Source: Antedon bifida (taxonomy: Eukaryota > Echinodermata > Crinoidea > Comatulida > Antedonidae). Taken from it: 64,000 bases of DNA. Location: positions 35,377,847 to 35,441,846 of the forward strand of contig OY727095.1 in assembly GCA_963402885.1 (NCBI GenBank), given 5' to 3'. Positions 22,502-41,075 of this stretch are shown piece by piece; position 1 is the first letter of the stretch, and the number at the start of each line of letters is the position of its first letter. The notes beneath the pieces were generated by a model. The model searched no databases. It had not been told where the DNA came from and saw only the letters and a list, made by a program, of their open reading frames with translations. Both the position numbers and the translations under genes were made by a program.

Positions 22502-24222
22502 TTAGTCTTTATGTATGAGTTTTAGCTTAAAAGACAATTGTGTAATTGCATCAGTAGCTTGAGAATCAATATTCACAAGTCTAATTTCTTTCACATGTTC
22601 AAATTTATCGTCATCTACAAAACTGTTGATGGAATCAATTAATGCTTTAGCACATTCCATCTTTTGTCCACCAAATATACCAGAACTGATCAAAGGAATT
22701 GCAATAGACTTTGCTTTGAGCTTTTCATCTGCATAAGAAAGACAATTGAAGAATGTTTTCTTTAACTGCGACTGAAACTGATCATTTCTGCCCTGTATTG
22801 GTCCGACAGCATGTATCACAAACTTTGCATCCAGTTTATAACCTTTAGTATGTAATACTTCTGATACTCCTAATGTACGTCCTCGTTCTTGTAGTCTTTC
22901 TTCTCCTTCAATATCAATTTCTGGACCAGCTTTTACAGCAATGGCTCTTGCAACACCTCCCCCATGCATAAGTCTGCCATTAGCTGCATTCACGATAACA
23001 TCAACAGTTTCAAGGGTAATGTTAGCTTTTTTTATAATCACATTGATACCACGTTTCATTTCCAAATTTTTGTCTTGCTCCTCACTTTTGGAACCTGTAG
23101 GTCCTTGGATAGGTGCTTGGATTTCCTTGTCACCGCTGGCCAGTTCACTGTTCTCTTCAGGTTGATTGTTGGGTGGGATTGCACATGTATTTGGCAATGA
23201 AGTTTCAGCTATAGGTGCTTGGATTTCATTGTCACCGCTGGCCGGTTCACTGTTCTCTTCAGGTTGATTGTTGGGTGGGATTGCGCATGTATTTGGCAAT
23301 GAAGTTTCAGCTATAGGTGCTTGGATTTCATTGTCACCGCTGGCCGGTTCACTGTTCTCTTCAGGTTGATTGTGATCAGGTGAGACCGGACTTATACTTG
23401 AAGCATCTATAGTTTTTGAATCACTATTCTTTCCACCATCTGACATTTTATTTTGTATGTGTTTCCATACAGTTATTGTTAGTACCAACCCTAATGCGCC
23501 TGTAACAACAATATTTTTATATTCTGCAAGATAAAAACACATAACAGTATATTCAAAATGACATTTGTTTTGGTTGCAGGACTAAATTTTGCATGCAGGG
23601 GGTAGTTTCTGAATTAAATTAATTTAATAATTACAAGTTATTTTTCTCCTGATCTTTCTATTAATTAATAATTAGGCCTAGGCCTAATGACATTTATAAA
23701 TTGTGTGTAAAACGATCAAAATTTGACTAGCTTGGCCCAAAAGATTTACTAGCATAATATAAGGCCAGGCCTGGGGACTAGATAGGCTAGAGGCTAAGGG
23801 GCCTAGCTAGTATAATTTTATTAGTAGGCGTAATAGTTAATTAGCAGGCTGGTATTATTAATTTTAGTAAGGTAGCACGTTTTAGGCCTAGGCCTAGCTA
23901 GTTATGTCTATCTAGGCCTAGCCTAACTAGCTAGCCTAGTACTAGGCCTAGTAGGCTAGGCATAATAGGTTTACTCTAGGCCTAGCCTAGCCTAGGCCCG
24001 GGCCTAGCTAGGCCTAGGCCTATCTCCTTATCTTCTCTAGCCTATCTATAGATAAGAATTTACAATAGTCCTACTACTATTAGGCCTACGCCCCTATATA
24101 ACACAATTGGCGCCATACAATTATCAATTATGATTGAGTTAGAGGGTAAAACTAAACTATTAGTATTTAATTTTACCTTTAAACCATTCTGACCACCACG
24201 TAATATTTAAACTATTCAGCAT
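22502..24222 (-). CDS. Membrane-anchored macro-domain protein (ADP-ribose binder)
   Basis: Two exons: 24222-24177 (MLNSLNITWWSEWFK) and 23523-22502, joined in phase 1, for 355 residues. Exon 2 opens with a hydrophobic helix (IVVTGALGLVLTITV, about residues 19-35). A linker follows with a 33-residue unit (NQPEENSEPASGDNEIQAPI...) repeated about 2.6 times. A macro domain fills about residues 165-352, with VDVIVNAANGRLMHGGGVA, KFVIHAVGPI and AIPLISSGIFGG, the adenine and phosphate loops of ADP-ribose binders. Such domains bind or remove ADP-ribose. The Asn of NAAN and the GGGVA loop are intact. A helix N-terminal to a macro domain suggests anchoring at a membrane, perhaps mitochondrial outer or ER (inference). 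Confidence 0.88.
23130..23385. repeat. 99-bp in-frame coding repeat, about 2.6 copies
   Basis: The unit encodes NQPEENSEPASGDNEIQAPI followed by AETSLPNTCAIPP. The copies are nearly identical at DNA level; the last diverges (ELASGDKE) before the macro domain. Confidence 0.92.
23670..24035. repeat. GGCCTAGG-rich patch in intron 1
   Basis: The densest patch of AGGCCTAGGCCTAGC-type words in the window, including CCTAGGCCCGGGCCTAGC around 23990. It lies in the first intron of the macro-domain gene, starting about 140 bp from the exon 1 donor. Confidence 0.8.
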
Positions 24223-24410
24223 ACTCTCTCTCAGTACAGTAATTCGTTTCGGAAAAAATTAAAAAGAACAACTGTACTGTACGACGACGATGAATTGAGA
24301 GGTATATTCTGAGCGTCATTCTGACGACTGGAGCATTCTCTACTTCTATACGGAGCGCCATTCATGCCTTTATTAACTTTATTAACAATAATAGAAATAG
24401 TACTACGGTA

Positions 24411-24740
24411 ACTGCTCAAGTGGACCCAATTTGGCACCAGGGTAGCACAGTGATATAAAATAGAAATAAGTCACTACTTTTAATATCGTTTCGTATCTAA
24501 TTAACTGTGCTCAAGTGGACCCAATTTGGCGCCAGTGGAGCACAGTGATATAAAATAGAAATAAAGTCACTTAAGTTTCAATATTTTCGTATGTATACAC
24601 TGTGCTCAAGTGGACCTAATTTGGCGCCAGTGGAGCACAGTGATATAAAATAGAAAAAAGGTCACTTAATTTTAATATCTTTTGGTATGTTAATACACTG
24701 TGCTCCAGTGGATCCAATTTGGCGCCTGTGGTGGAGCACA
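24411..24740. repeat. ~95-bp tandem units, left arm of foldback element
   Basis: Four units, each with CACTGTGCTCAAGTGGACCCA ... GGCGCCAGTGGAGCACAGTGATATAAAATAGAAA (key words only). The first is degraded. The unit ends are self-complementary. Confidence 0.9.
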
Positions 24741-25760
24741 GCGAAATAGCCACATACAAAAACATCGAGAAAAAATACCTCTGGAATTCAAAAATATTTC
24801 AAACTTGGAATGTATGTTCAATATCGGTTACTCCATCCGCAATGCAAATGAAAAATTAGTTTCAAGCCATATCAGTGATTTTAATAACTTGCGTTTGTCT
24901 GAGATAAATAATTATTTAGTGTCCCTGGAAAGTGCACTTATTCATTGAAATATGAAATTAAATATTAAGTCTCCAGTACTATCCCACCATGGTTGGGGCA
25001 GAGCTAATAATGAAAATAGAGCCCAGAATTGCACTTATACTTATACTTATTACTATACATAATCACCTGTGATAATTATGATAATGTTAACATTTCAACT
25101 ATCCAGATGCGACGTCAACATTTTAGGTGGGGTTTTCTACTTTAAAACTCGACTTCGTATATACCTAAGGCCTAGCCCCGGCGGCCGGTGGAATTAGTCT
25201 AAGCCTCGAAATTGGTCTAGAAATCGCCATCTTTGCAAATGTTCAATATTTTATCTTATTTCACTCTCCATTAACCCCACACAAAAACCATCGGAGACAA
25301 ACTATCTGTTTAAAACATGTTTATTCTGGGACGGTGCGGCCATACACACCAACTACCATAAACGTGTATTCATACATATACAATACAATATTGCATGAAT
25401 CGGACATTTCGCTACCAATATGTAGCAACATATTGATTAACAAAATCGACAATGTGACGTGTTAACCGCGAATGACTAACACTACGTCTTTCCCAATTCA
25501 ATTTCTTTTAAAATTGAGGGCGGCAAACATAAAATTTACGAGATCGAATACAGGTTGAAAAAAAAATTAAATAAAAAAAAAGATGTTAAATGTGTTCTCC
25601 CTGCCTCAGCACTAAGGCCCTGCCACAGCCTTTTGGGGTCGTTTCCAGCACATCACCAGATGAATTGATGTTGTCGCCTCATGATGTGTGGTGGAAAGGG
25701 GGACGTATAATCTGTGAACCCCAAACACAGTGGTCGCATACCTTTAACTCAATTCCACCG

Positions 25761-25830
25761 ACCAGCGTGGGAATTGAACCCACGACATACGTGTTGTCAA
25801 TACGACGCTCAGGCGACTGAGCTAACTGGT
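25761..25830 (-). ncRNA. tRNA-Val(GAC)-like SINE head
   Basis: The 70 nt have an acceptor stem ACCAG/CTGGT, perfect D stem GCTC/GAGC, T33 with potential anticodon GAC, and T arm GTGGG/CCCAC around TTCAATT. The anticodon stem has only three pairs, so this is decayed. The stretch 25590-25760 that follows on the minus strand is probably the SINE body. It lies in the loop of the foldback element. Confidence 0.5.
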
Positions 25831-25933
25831 CATTTTGGTTTTAACAAGGTTAATAAGATGTTTATGACGTAATGATGAATTACGTAATACATGTATAAAT
25901 AGACTATTATCAGCTGTTCAGACATGTACTACT

Positions 25934-26010
25934 TTGTAGCTTAACGGGCAATGCTCAGGTTTACGTTTGAGTGCTTTCAGCTCTGGATTGGGTTCGAATC
26001 TCTACGGGTT
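25934..26010 (+). ncRNA. tRNA-like sequence with T-run terminator
   Basis: Begins GTAGCTTAACGGGCAATGCTC (A-box-like) and has GGGTTCGAATC (B box). The ends TTTGTAG and CTACGGG can pair with G-T wobbles. A run of T residues follows directly. Likely a tRNA pseudogene or SINE head; it diverges from the one at 25761-25830. Confidence 0.45.
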
Positions 26011-26269
26011 TTTTTTATGGAAAATAATGAATATTGTTTTTCTTTTATTTTTGAAAGAGAGATATTTTGAGCGTTGTAAATGTCAAGCAAAATTAACATC
26101 ATTACGGATGAAGTAACCGATATTGAACATAATTATATACCAGGTTTGAAATATTTTGTTATGTTTTTGTATGTGATTGTTTTACTGTGCGCAAAGATGG
26201 GTTCACTATTATAATGAGATATAACTTTTTAGTAATTTGTTTTCTATTTTATATCCATGTGTTCCGCTC

Positions 26270-26480
26270 GTGCCAAATTGGGTCCATTGAGCTCAGTGTA
26301 TTAGATACGAATGAGATACTGCATTAAAATTTAGTGACTTTATTTCTATTTTATATCACTGTGCTCCCCTTTTGCCAAATTGGGTCCACTTGAGCACAGT
26401 GTATTAACATACGAAATATATTTAAATTAGTGACTTATTTCGATTCTATATCACTGTGCTTCACCGGTGCCAAATTTCAC
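26270..26480. repeat. Inverted counterpart tandem units, right arm of foldback element
   Basis: Three units with ATCACTGTGCTC...GCCAAATTGGGTCCACTTGAGCACAGTG (key words only), the reverse complement of the left-arm units. Confidence 0.88.
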
Positions 26481-26609
26481 TGGACCAGTTACCGTAGTAC
26501 TATTTCTATTTCTGAAGTAAATAAAGGCATAAATGGCGCCCCGTAGAGAAGTAGAGAATGCTTCATCGTCAGAATGACGCTCTGAATATACCTCGAAGAA
26601 TTGAGACTG

Positions 26610-27725
26610 GAGCTTTTGTACTTCACAACGTCTGTATTTCAAGTCTACTCGACTTATCAGCAGCTCTCACAATCTCCTCGCCGCCACGCTAATCATTTTT
26701 TAAATCAAATTGATCAATACAGGTGACACGTATACATTGCAAAAATAGTTTCTCATATAAGTCAAAACTGTTCAATTACTACATCCATTAATGCAAAAGA
26801 AAATTCAGTTCCAAGACAATAATAATAATAATTATAACAACTATTGAACTCGTCACTTTTGAGCTCTATCGCTACCAGTACAGAGCAACCCTTTCTAAGC
26901 TGAGCACGAAATCAGTGCGCAAAAGCGCGCGCATTGCACAAAAAATGTGAAATGCTATCAAATGTCCTGAAAACGTGTAGAAATTGATTTTGAGCATTTT
27001 TAACTTTCAAAGCGCGCGTACACGAAAAAACCCTAATCTTCAAAATTTTGCTGATGATACAGAAAGAAGACCCCTGACATGAAGCATAGCCTACGTGTGT
27101 GTCCACTGGTATATTATTTTCAAAACATAAAACAAATGTCATTACGGATAAAGAATACATTTAAAAATGGTTCCTCTTAATTGCACCAATCCTCTTCACA
27201 ATCGCTCAACCCTAATACGTAAACACGAATTGGGTTTGTTTAAATTTGACTCAAGTAATTCTCAGGGTGCTAATTTTAGTTGACTATACATAAACCGTGT
27301 CTATTTATTCGTTCCTGCAAACGACATGTATTTAATAGTCCTGCGATACGTACATTTGAAATCGCCATTTTGTTTTACGCTGAAATACTGTGTATTCGAA
27401 AACTATCTGTGGGCACGTACCATCTAGTGTTTATGTTTGTTGTTGGTTGTAATTTCACTCTTCTCTGGTTGTCATTATTAATATTTTTCACTTTGACCAT
27501 CACTTGGATTAAAAAAACAAACTATAGGCCTATATTTACCTGAAGTCAAATTGTCTTCCAGCAATGTTTTTTGTTTAAATAAACGTTTTGTTGTTGTTAT
27601 AGTATGGTGATGCGACGTGCCATCGAACATTCTCTACCGTTTTGTCTAATCACTATGGACCACTAAGCATTTAAACTATGATAAATGATAATATTTTACA
27701 AGGAATACCATGTTGAATTTCATTA
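26610..27725. other. Intergenic, nothing recognised
   Basis: No supported exon. CG-rich words (AGCGCGCGC) occur around 26920 and 27010. The word CATCGAACATTCTCTACC near 27625 resembles part of the foldback terminus and may be a relic. Confidence 0.35.
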
Positions 27726-27733
27726 GAAATGGA

Positions 27734-29438
27734 CTACTTTGTCTCATCTGCTATACTAGGAACCTTAAGTACAATAGTCTTACGTTCCTGTGTTTCAAAG
27801 GAAGAGTTTAGACCATCGTCGTCTAACCATTGGTTTATAATTGTCGGCTTACGGATGTCTCCTTCTGGTAATGTGATGTCACAATATCGTCTTATAGTAG
27901 CAGGCCTACGCGATACTGTCTGCTGTTGGCAATACTGTCGTGAAAGAGTGCTCAAACCAAAAAGTACTTTCTTATCGTGCCTTACAATAGACTTAACAAT
28001 TGGTTCAAATACTGGTATATTGTCAGCTGTTTGACGCTTTCTGAAGTTCCCTTTGTTGCTATACTTTTCGTTACATATGTTGATATCACAATTAATTGGC
28101 ACACCAGTAGAATTGGACACCCCTTCCATCTGAACATGAGCTGAGTAACGTCTAGTGAGTGGTATCCCATTGCCAAGTAGCTCGGCCGTGGACTGTCGTC
28201 TTCCCAGAGAAGTGGCACAAAGCGACGTTTGGTTTAAATGGTTAACAGATCTTGTGGTACCAATTTGCTTTATTCTGGACAATGCATTGCTTCTACTTGG
28301 GTAGCATGAAGTTGGTCTTGGTAGTACAGATAATCCAATTGCAGAGAGTGTTTCTGCGCTAAATGTTCGTTGCTGTTGTTTTTTGCAGATTTCTGATAAA
28401 GCAGAAACTGGATCATATGGTTCCTGTAATTTCATAACATGGTATTTTGATGATACACCTGCAACTTTCTTATCAGTTTCTCGAGTCACAAAGCGCATAA
28501 AATGTATCACTTTCTTATCGTTAGTACATTTATCAGTTTCTCGAGTCACAAAGCGCATAAAATGTATCACTTTGGATGAACCTTGGATAGAGAACGCATT
28601 GTCTTTGATAGATGGCCGTGGTCGTACAAAAGCAGAATCGTAACTTGAAGGAGGCCGTTGAGCAAGTTGAGGAGGAGCAAGAGGTTTATTTGGTCGAAGT
28701 AAGCTTATCTTTTGCAATGAAGGAATCGAGTTTTTTGAAAGCCGACGAGGACGAGATACGCTTTCACCTATAATGCAGATTTCTGAGAAATCAAGATAGA
28801 TGAAAATGATTAATGAAATGAATTAAATAGATATTTTTTCATATATTTAAATTCTTTCATTAAATTAATTATATACACTTTTTGTACCATTAGTATAGGC
28901 CTAGGCCAATACATTTAAAGCATATTTTGCTAATATTATAATTATGTTCAAATTCTGCAGCAGCGCACATCACAATTCGCAACCTTTCTTTATCATTCGT
29001 GCGCAATTTACAATTACACTAGGCCTTTAGTATTGGATGTATTTGTTTTGTTCACTGAGATGCGTCCATTCAGAGTAATCGAAAAAGATAACTGCCCGTA
29101 GGCCTATATTAGGCGCTTGGCATAACATCGCTTTGCTATAGATCCTATAACGGTGGAAGTTTGTTACACAAGTTGTGTTTGTGTGCAGGTGGTTATTATT
29201 CCTGAAATCATCAGCAGCAGTGTGAGGGACCGTAGCATATTAGGCCTATTATTGTCAAGAAGACGTCCGGTGGATTTAAGACGGTCTTTCTTCTTTCTGT
29301 ATATTTTATTCCAAGCTCTAATTATTCCCCGACAAATTGAAGTTACACCTTTGCGACTATGCCATATAAAATTCAGATAAAAGTAAAAATGAACTTTAAG
29401 AGAAATAGTACTAACTTACCATGGCTTACTTCTTTCAT
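27734..29438 (-). CDS. Unrecognised basic protein with internal 20-residue duplication
   Basis: Two exons, 29438-29420 (MKEVSH) and 28767-27734, join in phase 1 and give 350 residues. The protein is rich in Arg, Ser and Pro and looks disordered, with no membrane helix. Visible features: PRRLSKNSIPSLQKISLLRP near the N-terminus; the segment KVIHFMRFVTRETDK present twice in a row; KKVLFG, which fits the RVxF-type docking motif for protein phosphatase 1; and a C-terminal block of ITLPEGDIRKPTIINQWLDDD. I do not recognise the family. A PP1 regulatory or cytoskeletal role would be guesswork. The splice junctions and long open frame support a real gene. Confidence 0.6.
28468..28590. repeat. 60-bp coding tandem duplication
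   Basis: TTATCAGTTTCTCGAGTCACAAAGCGCATAAAATGTATCAC (key region) occurs at 28469 and 28529, in frame within the unrecognised gene, with almost no divergence. Confidence 0.93.
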
Positions 29439-29444
29439 TTCAAT

Positions 29445-30470
29445 TAATACTTAAATTTATATTACTGAATCGACATAATTGGCAATTGTCGAAAAGTATT
29501 ACTCGATCGAGTGCATACACGTATGCCGCCGCTAAATGCCAGTCATAGAAACGAACGTATCGATAACTAAACTACGAAAACTCTCGGAAGAGATCGATAA
29601 AGCGGAAAACACAATCCTCAAACAGACAAAAGATCGTGTACCCGGATCCTACTCAACAAAACACACGAAGGATTAATTGATCAAAGACGAAGGTTAAATG
29701 GTTGATAATTGATTTACTAATTTTGGGCCTAACATTATCTTGTTCATATGATATGAATATTCTTTCAATTTAATTTCTGGACAATATTTATCGATCTTAC
29801 CTCTGAACTTAAATGCCTTGAGTGTATTAAAATTTTTTATAAAATCACATTGCATTTCTTCGTCATCGGTAGCTATAGCATCTGAAGACGTATACTAAGT
29901 TTACATGTAGTCAGTTCGGTACATATATAGAAATCGACATTTTGAAAATGTTACGCAATTACGTAATTTGATACCAAACTTGACATAGTTATGTAATTTA
30001 TAGTATATTTAATTTTCACAACTACATAAGATATTTAAAAGGGGCGTGGTCAAAATGACGTCATTAAATTATTCGAATTGTTAGTTAGGTCGTCCTAAAG
30101 AAGATTTCTGCCAAGTTTGGTGCTTTTTTCACAAAAGTGCACAACATGGCCAAAAATAGGACCTAAGCGACCACCTGACTATTTAATAGGAGATAGCCTA
30201 GGCCTTGTGTCGTCGTCACGTCGACGACTGTATTTTTGACAGAGGGCAGTATTTCATTATGACTGATCCATCTCGAGTTCGACTGCGTAACATCATACAC
30301 AAGAAGTGGACTTTGTTGAGTATTTTATTTGTACTGTGACGACCAAATTAGCTGTTGAGTATTGTAGTAAAGAGGAAAAATCAACCTTTATATTTACATA
30401 ATAAATAAAACTAGGTGTAAGCTTATTTAGTGACTTGTGGCGTCCATTATCCGACCTCACCGGTCCTAGG
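29445..30470. other. Divergent intergenic region between minus and plus genes
   Basis: Contains the promoters of the unrecognised minus gene and of PI4K2. The palindromic GTCGTCGTCACGTCGACGAC-like run near 30212-30230 sits about 250 bp upstream of the PI4K2 start. No other exon seen. Confidence 0.4.
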
Positions 30471-30474
30471 CCCA

Positions 30475-36613
<6,139 letters not shown>

Positions 36614-36619
36614 TAATAT

Positions 36620-38860
36620 CTTGTTGGATCTGATATAATATACTGAGAAGAATGTAAATTTTATACTTGGTTTACACCTCATATTAGACACAAATCTTTC
36701 ATTAACATGTCATTACACAAATATATATGCATCAACATAGGGTATATAGATTTTAACATATTTAGAGATATATAGACAATATTCACACAATGTATGATCA
36801 GTCCATGGAGGTATAAAATGTTTATACTTCCATGATCAGTCTACTGAATTTAGTGAAGATTGTCACTCATTAGGAAAGATGTATGTAAATTGCAGAACTT
36901 CAAATACTATTACTTGTACAATATTCATTAATAATACTGTGATTCATTCATATTCACATTCACTTTGAACCAGTCGAAATATTACAAACTAAAGTATATG
37001 AACAGTCTTAGGGGTCAACATTTGAGTAAAAAACTTACAACTGTCCCTGAACAGAAAAAAAAACACATATGCTGTGACATATCCCTAAATTATGTTGGCA
37101 TAGAAATTATTATTATATCGGTTTATATTGGTTTGCTACAGCATTCAAATCAATGTTTTAAATCAGTACACTTAATTGGATCATTGAAGCTTTCTGCTTA
37201 TAAGGTGTTCATTTGTGAACATTATATATTGTAAACAATTGATCAGATGAGTGATTGGCTAAGAATATTGTAAATTTCAAATTACATTAAAATTGTTATT
37301 GGGATTATTGATACTGGTAATATATATATTTATTTGGTATCTATAGTGTGTTGCAATATGAACACACTGCTGTACAGTGGACCTTATTGAAACTTAGTCA
37401 CGCATAAGGAAACTATTATTGAATGTCTATGCTGGTAAATTGGGATAATATACGTTTTTGTAGCATATTTACATGTTTTAAAACTTGCATATATATTTTT
37501 TCACAAAAGACAATAAATAAAGATGTTCTTACGGTTATATGTGGGATTCAAATATTTGGTCCATGGTAGGTAGGCGTTAGGGCTGCCAACAAATTTTAAA
37601 CAATTCTATAACAATGTTTTTTTGTTGTAGGGGCCTAATTTTCTTTTGCTTTTATTCTATTCTTTTAAATCGGGGTAGCTTCAAGTAGAATAATTTATGT
37701 TTTACTATTTTTTTTTTACTTTTGTTCCAACATGATTGTCCTGAAAGTTTTTACTTAAAAGTCATTTATCACTTTTTCTTTCATGCAGTTTGGTACTGAC
37801 TATTGTACAAACAAATAATATACTTTATATGCTATATTATTTTGTATGGTTGATTTTGTTGTCTTCTACATTTAGTATAACAGTATAATAATAATAATTT
37901 TTCAAAAACATTAACTGGCTTAGCTTTTTGCAGAGGTGTACTTTCCTTTTACAATACAATTGTGTCTTTCAACCTAAACTATAAGAAATGAAGATTTTAT
38001 TGATATTTTGTTGTGGTACAAAATTGTAATAGCTACTGGAGGCTAATGTGGGCCTGTTGATGAAGTGCAATAAAGGAAATAATTATTTGAGATTTTTTTC
38101 AAAGTTTGTTGTGGTTACAATTACCTGCTTCAGCCAATACACCAAATTATTTTTGAATATTAAAATAATATGCAATTGCTGTTGTATTAAGGTATATGAG
38201 TAGATTTGTTACAATAATGTGGTACAAATAATAACGTTATTAGGTACAAGTGCAATTTGGTCCTGGGCGTATAGTAGTATAATGTGTTTAGTATTAATGA
38301 TATTCCACTTGCATATAACATTGCACTTTTTAATTTTGGCGAATGCTTTAATCTTAAGTTGACTTACAAACTCATTTTCTTTGCTTATATGCCTACATTA
38401 GTCCATGTCATTGGATGCCAATACGATAAGTCACTTTTTTCAGTTACTCCAATTATTGACCTATTCATTAATTGCGATTACTTCGTAAGAAAAGAAAACA
38501 ATAAAAATGATTAAAATAAAATGTGTGTTTAATTATTATTGTATTATTGACCACCATTATCATTGTTATTATAATATTTATTTATTTATTTCAATTAAAT
38601 GTAATTGAATTATAATTGTAACTATTTCTCTCTTAAGCGCCACTGGGGGAATTTGAGTGAAGATGTTAATTGTAAAGAACACAATGGCATACCACAGGGG
38701 ACGAATGTGTCTTAACATGCATCGTTTTTTAAATACACAAAACAAAAATAGCACATCTCTACAAGTATTTCATACTGAGACAACAACCTTTCACAGGAGT
38801 ATTTGGTGTTTATAACACTCGCTGTGCAGTAATCATGATCGACATGATGGACAATCGATA
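36620..38860. other. 3' UTR and intergenic after PI4K2
   Basis: No exon seen. AATAAA words at about 37510 and 38072 are candidate poly(A) signals for PI4K2. A short palindrome CCATGGAGGTATAAA...TTTATACTTCCATG lies at about 36803-36835. Confidence 0.4.
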
Positions 38861-38867
38861 TTCATCA

Positions 38868-39552
38868 TGATGGACCCTGTTTCTGTTCATCATGAGGGAC
38901 CCTGTTTCTGTTTAATGATTTGATGGACAATCGATATTCATCATGAGGGACCCTGTTTCTGTTTAATGATTTGATGGACAATCGATATTCATCATGAGGG
39001 ACTCTGTTTCTGTTTAATGATTTGATGGACAATCGATATTCATCATGAGGGACCCTTTTTCTGTTTATCATGAGGAACCCTGTTTCTGTTCATCATGAGG
39101 GACCCTGTTTCTGTTTAATGATTTGATGGACAATCGATATTCATCATGAGGGACCCTGTTTCTGTTTAATGATTTGATGGACAATCGATATTCATCATGA
39201 GGGACCCTGTTTCTGTTCATCATGAGGGACCCTGTTTCTGTCCCATCATGAGGGACCCTGTTTCTGTTTAATGATTTGATGGACAATCGATATTCATCAT
39301 GAGGGACCCTGTTTCTGTTGATCATGAGGGACCCTGTTTCTGTTCATCATGGGGGACTCTGTTTCTGTTGAATGATTTGATAGACAATCGATATTTATCA
39401 TGAGGGACCCTGTTTCTGTTCATCATGAGGGACTCTGTTTCTGTTTAATAATTTGATAGACAATCGATATTCATTATGGGGGACCATGTTTCTGTTCATC
39501 ATGAGGGACTCTGTTGCTGTTCATCACAAGGGACTCTGTTTCTGTTTAATTA
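38868..39552. repeat. Composite minisatellite (TGATGGACAATCGATATTCATCATGAGGGACCCTGTTTCTGTTTAA core)
   Basis: Two short blocks alternate in varied order: GACAATCGATATTCATCATG and AGGGACCCTGTTTCTGTT. Unit lengths therefore differ along the array. Intergenic; no gene assigned. Confidence 0.93.
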
Positions 39553-39559
39553 TTTAATG

Positions 39560-41070
39560 TCGAGACATTGAAAGAAGAAGTTCAATCAATAAATATAAGT
39601 ATAAAATACTAATAATAAAATAATCAATTGATAAACTTTATCTATTACGGTACATCACAATGGCAATTGCATCAATTATTTGCCCAACAATTTTTCGTCC
39701 GTCCATCTGTAACCCATGGATACCTGATTAAATTGTTTGTAATATTTGTACAATGACAATTTTGTAGTAGTCTTTTTTCCCCTAAAAATGCATTTATTGT
39801 AATTTATTTCTTGTTGTTAGTGCATAATGGAGTTTAATAATATCGTATTCAATCAAGTTCGGGGATTACTGTAATAGCCCGCTGAGAGGGTTTATCGGAT
39901 AACATTGTTTCTAGCTTGAACCAAATATGCTATGCACAAACCCAGTAGGAGACGTCCCCCTTGTCCTTCCTCCCTCTATAGCTCCTAATCATCCATCGAA
40001 ATATTGTCTGCTAGTGGTCTGTCGAACAAAGGGTAACGAACTAATGAATTAGCCCAATTGTTTAAAATTGTTATATTATAGCTTGGGGAGCAAAATGAAA
40101 TTTCCTGTTGAACCTTGTGAATTTACAATAAATCAAAACAACATCTTTCAATAATAATAAAAAAAACATATAAGAACCGCGCCAACATACGTCACCACTG
40201 TACTAATAAATAATTGTGTTCACAGGGCCTTTGCTGCCATTTTCTTAACGTGCTTGACATATTATGTTTTGCGATGAGTGCTATGCGTTTCGTGTTATTA
40301 TTTTGTGTTTAACAAATTTCCCATTATTTTGCGTTATTTTATGAAAAGAAAATGTGACCGACTTACAAAATAAAATATTACAACTATTAAGTTTATAATA
40401 TATAAGTATTGGTAATGACTCAATGGTCACACCAGAGAAGAGTAAAATTGCAATTTTCTTTTCCCTGGTTACAGACACCTCGTGTTTTGAAACTGTCAAT
40501 CAATCAATCATTCAATCTAATTGATGGGAATATACTATTGTCCAATAAAAAAACCTGAGCCTACGAGTAACTGTGACGTCACGTTTCTCTATACGTTCCC
40601 CGCAGAAATCATGCCGACGGGAGGTGTTGGTGAACAATTCCTGGCCAATTTAAATACAAGGCGACCTCTCACCCAAAGAGACTAAACATTAATTCATTAC
40701 AATAATAAGCTGAAAATCGACGTACGTGGCAATTAACCAATTGAGCTGATCCTGCCATGAACGCCTAATTAATAGAATATAATGGGATTGGCTTAGACAC
40801 CATGCGAATTGACAGACGCTAGTCGCACTGTCCCGTCACCGGTTATGCTTAACTGCCCATGCGCGATGCGTAATAATAAAGTTTTTAACTTTCAAGTGTA
40901 AGAGTTTATAAAACTAGTTTGCATTTTTACTTCGATGTAGTCGAGTTGTGATAACTTCAGTCATTAAGTTATTTCTATTTTTACGTCAGCTGTCGATATT
41001 TTGCTTATTTTGAAACTACTTGGACTGACATTGAGTAAGTTTAAAGGATATTGGTCTGTGTTCTTCTTTG
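39560..41070. other. Intergenic, upstream region of the homeobox gene
   Basis: No exon is recognised. The last several hundred bases before 41076 presumably hold its promoter and 5' UTR. No element identified. Confidence 0.35.
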
Positions 41071-41075
41071 TCTTT

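Larger units (their letters stand above)
24300..26597. mobile_element. Non-autonomous foldback (long-TIR) DNA transposon
   Basis: Outer ends are AGGTATATTCTGAGCGTCATT on the left and its inverted counterpart ...ATGACGCTCTGAATATACCT on the right. The arms extend about 500-560 bp (24300-24860 and 26085-26597) and include tandem ~95-bp units with CACTGTGCTC...GAGCACAGTG, each able to form a hairpin. The flanks carry GAATTGAG at 24292-24299 and 26598-26605, a candidate 8-bp target duplication. No transposase frame lies inside. Long TIRs with internal tandem repeats recall Foldback/Galileo elements; an 8-bp duplication suits P or hAT superfamilies. The left end is 78 bp from the macro-domain start codon. 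Confidence 0.8.
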
